A stretch of 7,138 bases of DNA. Source: Aquificaceae bacterium. GTDB lineage: Bacteria; Aquificota; Aquificia; Aquificales; Aquificaceae. The notes beneath the pieces are model-generated. The model did no database searches and was not told where the DNA came from. It worked only from the letters and a program-made list of their open reading frames with translations. The position numbers and the translations under genes were made by a program. Below are positions 6,364-7,138 of the stretch, in pieces. The stretch spans positions 1 to 7,138 of the forward strand of contig WFYH01000031.1 of the NCBI GenBank assembly GCA_015490215.1, read 5' to 3'. Within the stretch, counting starts at the first letter, position 1. The number at the start of each line of letters is the position of its first letter.

Positions 6364-7080
6364 ATGGATAGAAGGTGTTTTATAAAGGGCTGTTCAGCCA
6401 TCGCCACCGTCTCCCTCACCGCCCCTTCCCTTTTTACAACCCTTTTAACTGCTCAGGAGGTTCAATACAAGGCTTACAAAAAGGCGGTTCTTCTTAAAGA
6501 AGACGGCACCCCCCTAAAGCCGGAGGAGGTGGACCCCTCCAAGCAGTATATCTTCTTCTACCCCTACAGGGCAACGCCCTGCCTTTTAATCAACCTTGAC
6601 GAAGAGGTCCCACCCCTTGAGATAAAACTTTCCGACGGCACCCTCTACAAGTGGCAGGGAGGGGTGGGACCCAAAAAGAGCATAGTCGCCTTCTGTGCCA
6701 TATGTCCCCACCAGATGAGCTACCCTACCCCCGAATACTCCTTCATAAACTACTACCCGAAGGGAACCCCTTCAAACATAGTGAAAAGGGACAGGGTTAT
6801 CCAGTGCTGTGCCCACCTTTCGGTCTTTGATCCAGCAAAGGGCGGTAAGGTCATTGACGGACCCGCTCCCTTCCCGCTGACCGCCATAGTTCTCTCCTAC
6901 GAAAACGGAAAGCTCTACGCCTTGGGGACCCTTGGTAAGGAGCTTTATGAGGACTTCTTTGACGTCTTTAAGCCCGACCTTAGGAAGCTCTACAGATCTA
7001 CAAGGAAGGCAAAGAAGCTCATGACCGAGTGCAAAGTTTCAGAGGTGGAGAGCTATGCCCAAGAGGTCATCCGCTGTTAG
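6364..7080 (+). CDS. Tat-exported Rieske-type [2Fe-2S] protein
   Basis: A 238-residue protein with a Tat signal (D-R-R-C-F-I-K-G, residues 2-9, then a hydrophobic segment to about residue 30). It may stay anchored by this helix, as many Rieske proteins do. Cluster ligands are C114-P-H116 and C148-C-A-H151, followed by L-S-V-F-D and G-P-A-P-F-P-L, the typical Rieske box II surroundings. The usual disulfide cysteines (C-x-H-x-G-C and C-P-C-H) are missing. Instead C111 precedes box I and C149 sits at the second position of box II. The C-terminal residue is also Cys. ATG 6364 is chosen because it starts directly at the Tat motif and has AAGGCGG (6351-6357) before it; an upstream GTG at 6316 would lie inside the flavoprotein gene. 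It is 11 bp after that gene and overlaps the next by 26 bp. It is likely an electron carrier for the flavoprotein or next gene product; that role is inferred from position only. Confidence 0.85.
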   Translation: MDRRCFIKGCSAIATVSLTAPSLFTTLLTAQEVQYKAYKKAVLLKEDGTPLKPEEVDPSKQYIFFYPYRATPCLLINLDEEVPPLEIKLSDGTLYKWQGGVGPKKSIVAFCAICPHQMSYPTPEYSFINYYPKGTPSNIVKRDRVIQCCAHLSVFDPAKGGKVIDGPAPFPLTAIVLSYENGKLYALGTLGKELYEDFFDVFKPDLRKLYRSTRKAKKLMTECKVSEVESYAQEVIRC

Positions 7081-7138
7081 CAGAAGGGACCTTCTTGCGG
7101 TAGGCGGACTGGTAGCCTTGAGTGCACCTGCAATAGCA
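7055..7138 (+). CDS. Partial gene: N-terminal Tat signal peptide of a third exported protein
   Basis: Only the first 28 codons are present, cut by the window end. From ATG 7055 the product has M-P-K-R, then the Tat motif S-R-R-D-L-L (9-14), a hydrophobic run and a likely S-A-P-A-I-A cleavage site right at the end of the window. AGGTGGAG (7043-7050) sits 4 bases before the ATG. The start lies inside the Rieske gene (26-bp overlap, different frame), so the two are translationally coupled. The mature protein is not visible, so no identity is given. In sulfur-oxidation clusters, SoxY, SoxC-like molybdoproteins and other periplasmic enzymes carry such signals, but nothing here chooses among them. 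Confidence 0.75.
   Translation, partial: MPKRSSAVSRRDLLAVGGLVALSAPAIA

Noticed and set aside
1..7138. CRISPR arrays, insertion sequences, tRNA or rRNA genes
   Set aside because: No repeat-spacer pattern, transposase, terminal inverted repeat, or structured RNA gene was seen on either strand, and almost all of the window is coding.

Overview
The window looks like chromosomal DNA from a thermophilic, sulfur-oxidising bacterium, most likely of the Aquificales (Aquifex/Hydrogenobacter/Thermocrinis type). Three things point there: an archaeal-type (Pab1020-family) RNA ligase with its PIN-domain partner, proteins rich in Lys, Glu and Arg with many AGG/AGA arginine codons and tight gene packing, and a sigma-54 two-component system beside a sulfide-dehydrogenase-type operon. 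The lineage is an inference from gene content and composition, not from a marker gene.

Left part (1-2475): a lipoprotein with FN3-like parts (5-772) is followed after 35 bp by an RNA ligase (808-1905). The ligase converges on, and overlaps by 30 bp, a PIN-domain RNA ligase partner protein on the minus strand (1876-2472). This pair suggests RNA cutting and sealing or circularisation, but the biological substrate is unknown.

Middle part (2494-5038): an NtrC-family sigma-54 activator (2533-3900, plus strand) converges on a soluble PAS-domain histidine kinase (3835-4854, minus strand), with 66 bp of overlapping coding sequence. The PAS domain carries a Cys cluster (C46, C57, C61, C64) that could be a redox, metal or sulfur sensor. 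Just before the activator ATG is a palindrome, GTGTCAA-AA-TTGACAC. In the 184-bp gap after the kinase start there are two 15-bp near-identical direct repeats, TGACAGAAAYGACAC, 21 bp apart (4893-4928). They are followed by a near-consensus sigma-54 promoter (4983-4998) and a strong ribosome binding site.

Right part (5039-7138): a run of three genes whose products all begin with twin-arginine signals. They are a flavocytochrome-c-sulfide-dehydrogenase-type flavoprotein with all three hallmark cysteines, a Rieske-type [2Fe-2S] protein with unusual ligand boxes, and the first 28 codons of a third Tat-exported protein cut by the window end. Gaps are 11 bp and -26 bp, so this is one operon.

Taken together, the sequence supports a local circuit: a cytoplasmic PAS kinase senses a redox or sulfur signal and phosphorylates the NtrC-like activator. 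The activator binds the tandem sites about 90-110 bp upstream of the predicted transcription start and opens the sigma-54 promoter of a periplasmic sulfide-oxidation operon. It may also control its own gene through the palindrome. This circuit is the most interesting content of the window. The pairing of the flavoprotein with a Rieske protein rather than an adjacent cytochrome is the second.
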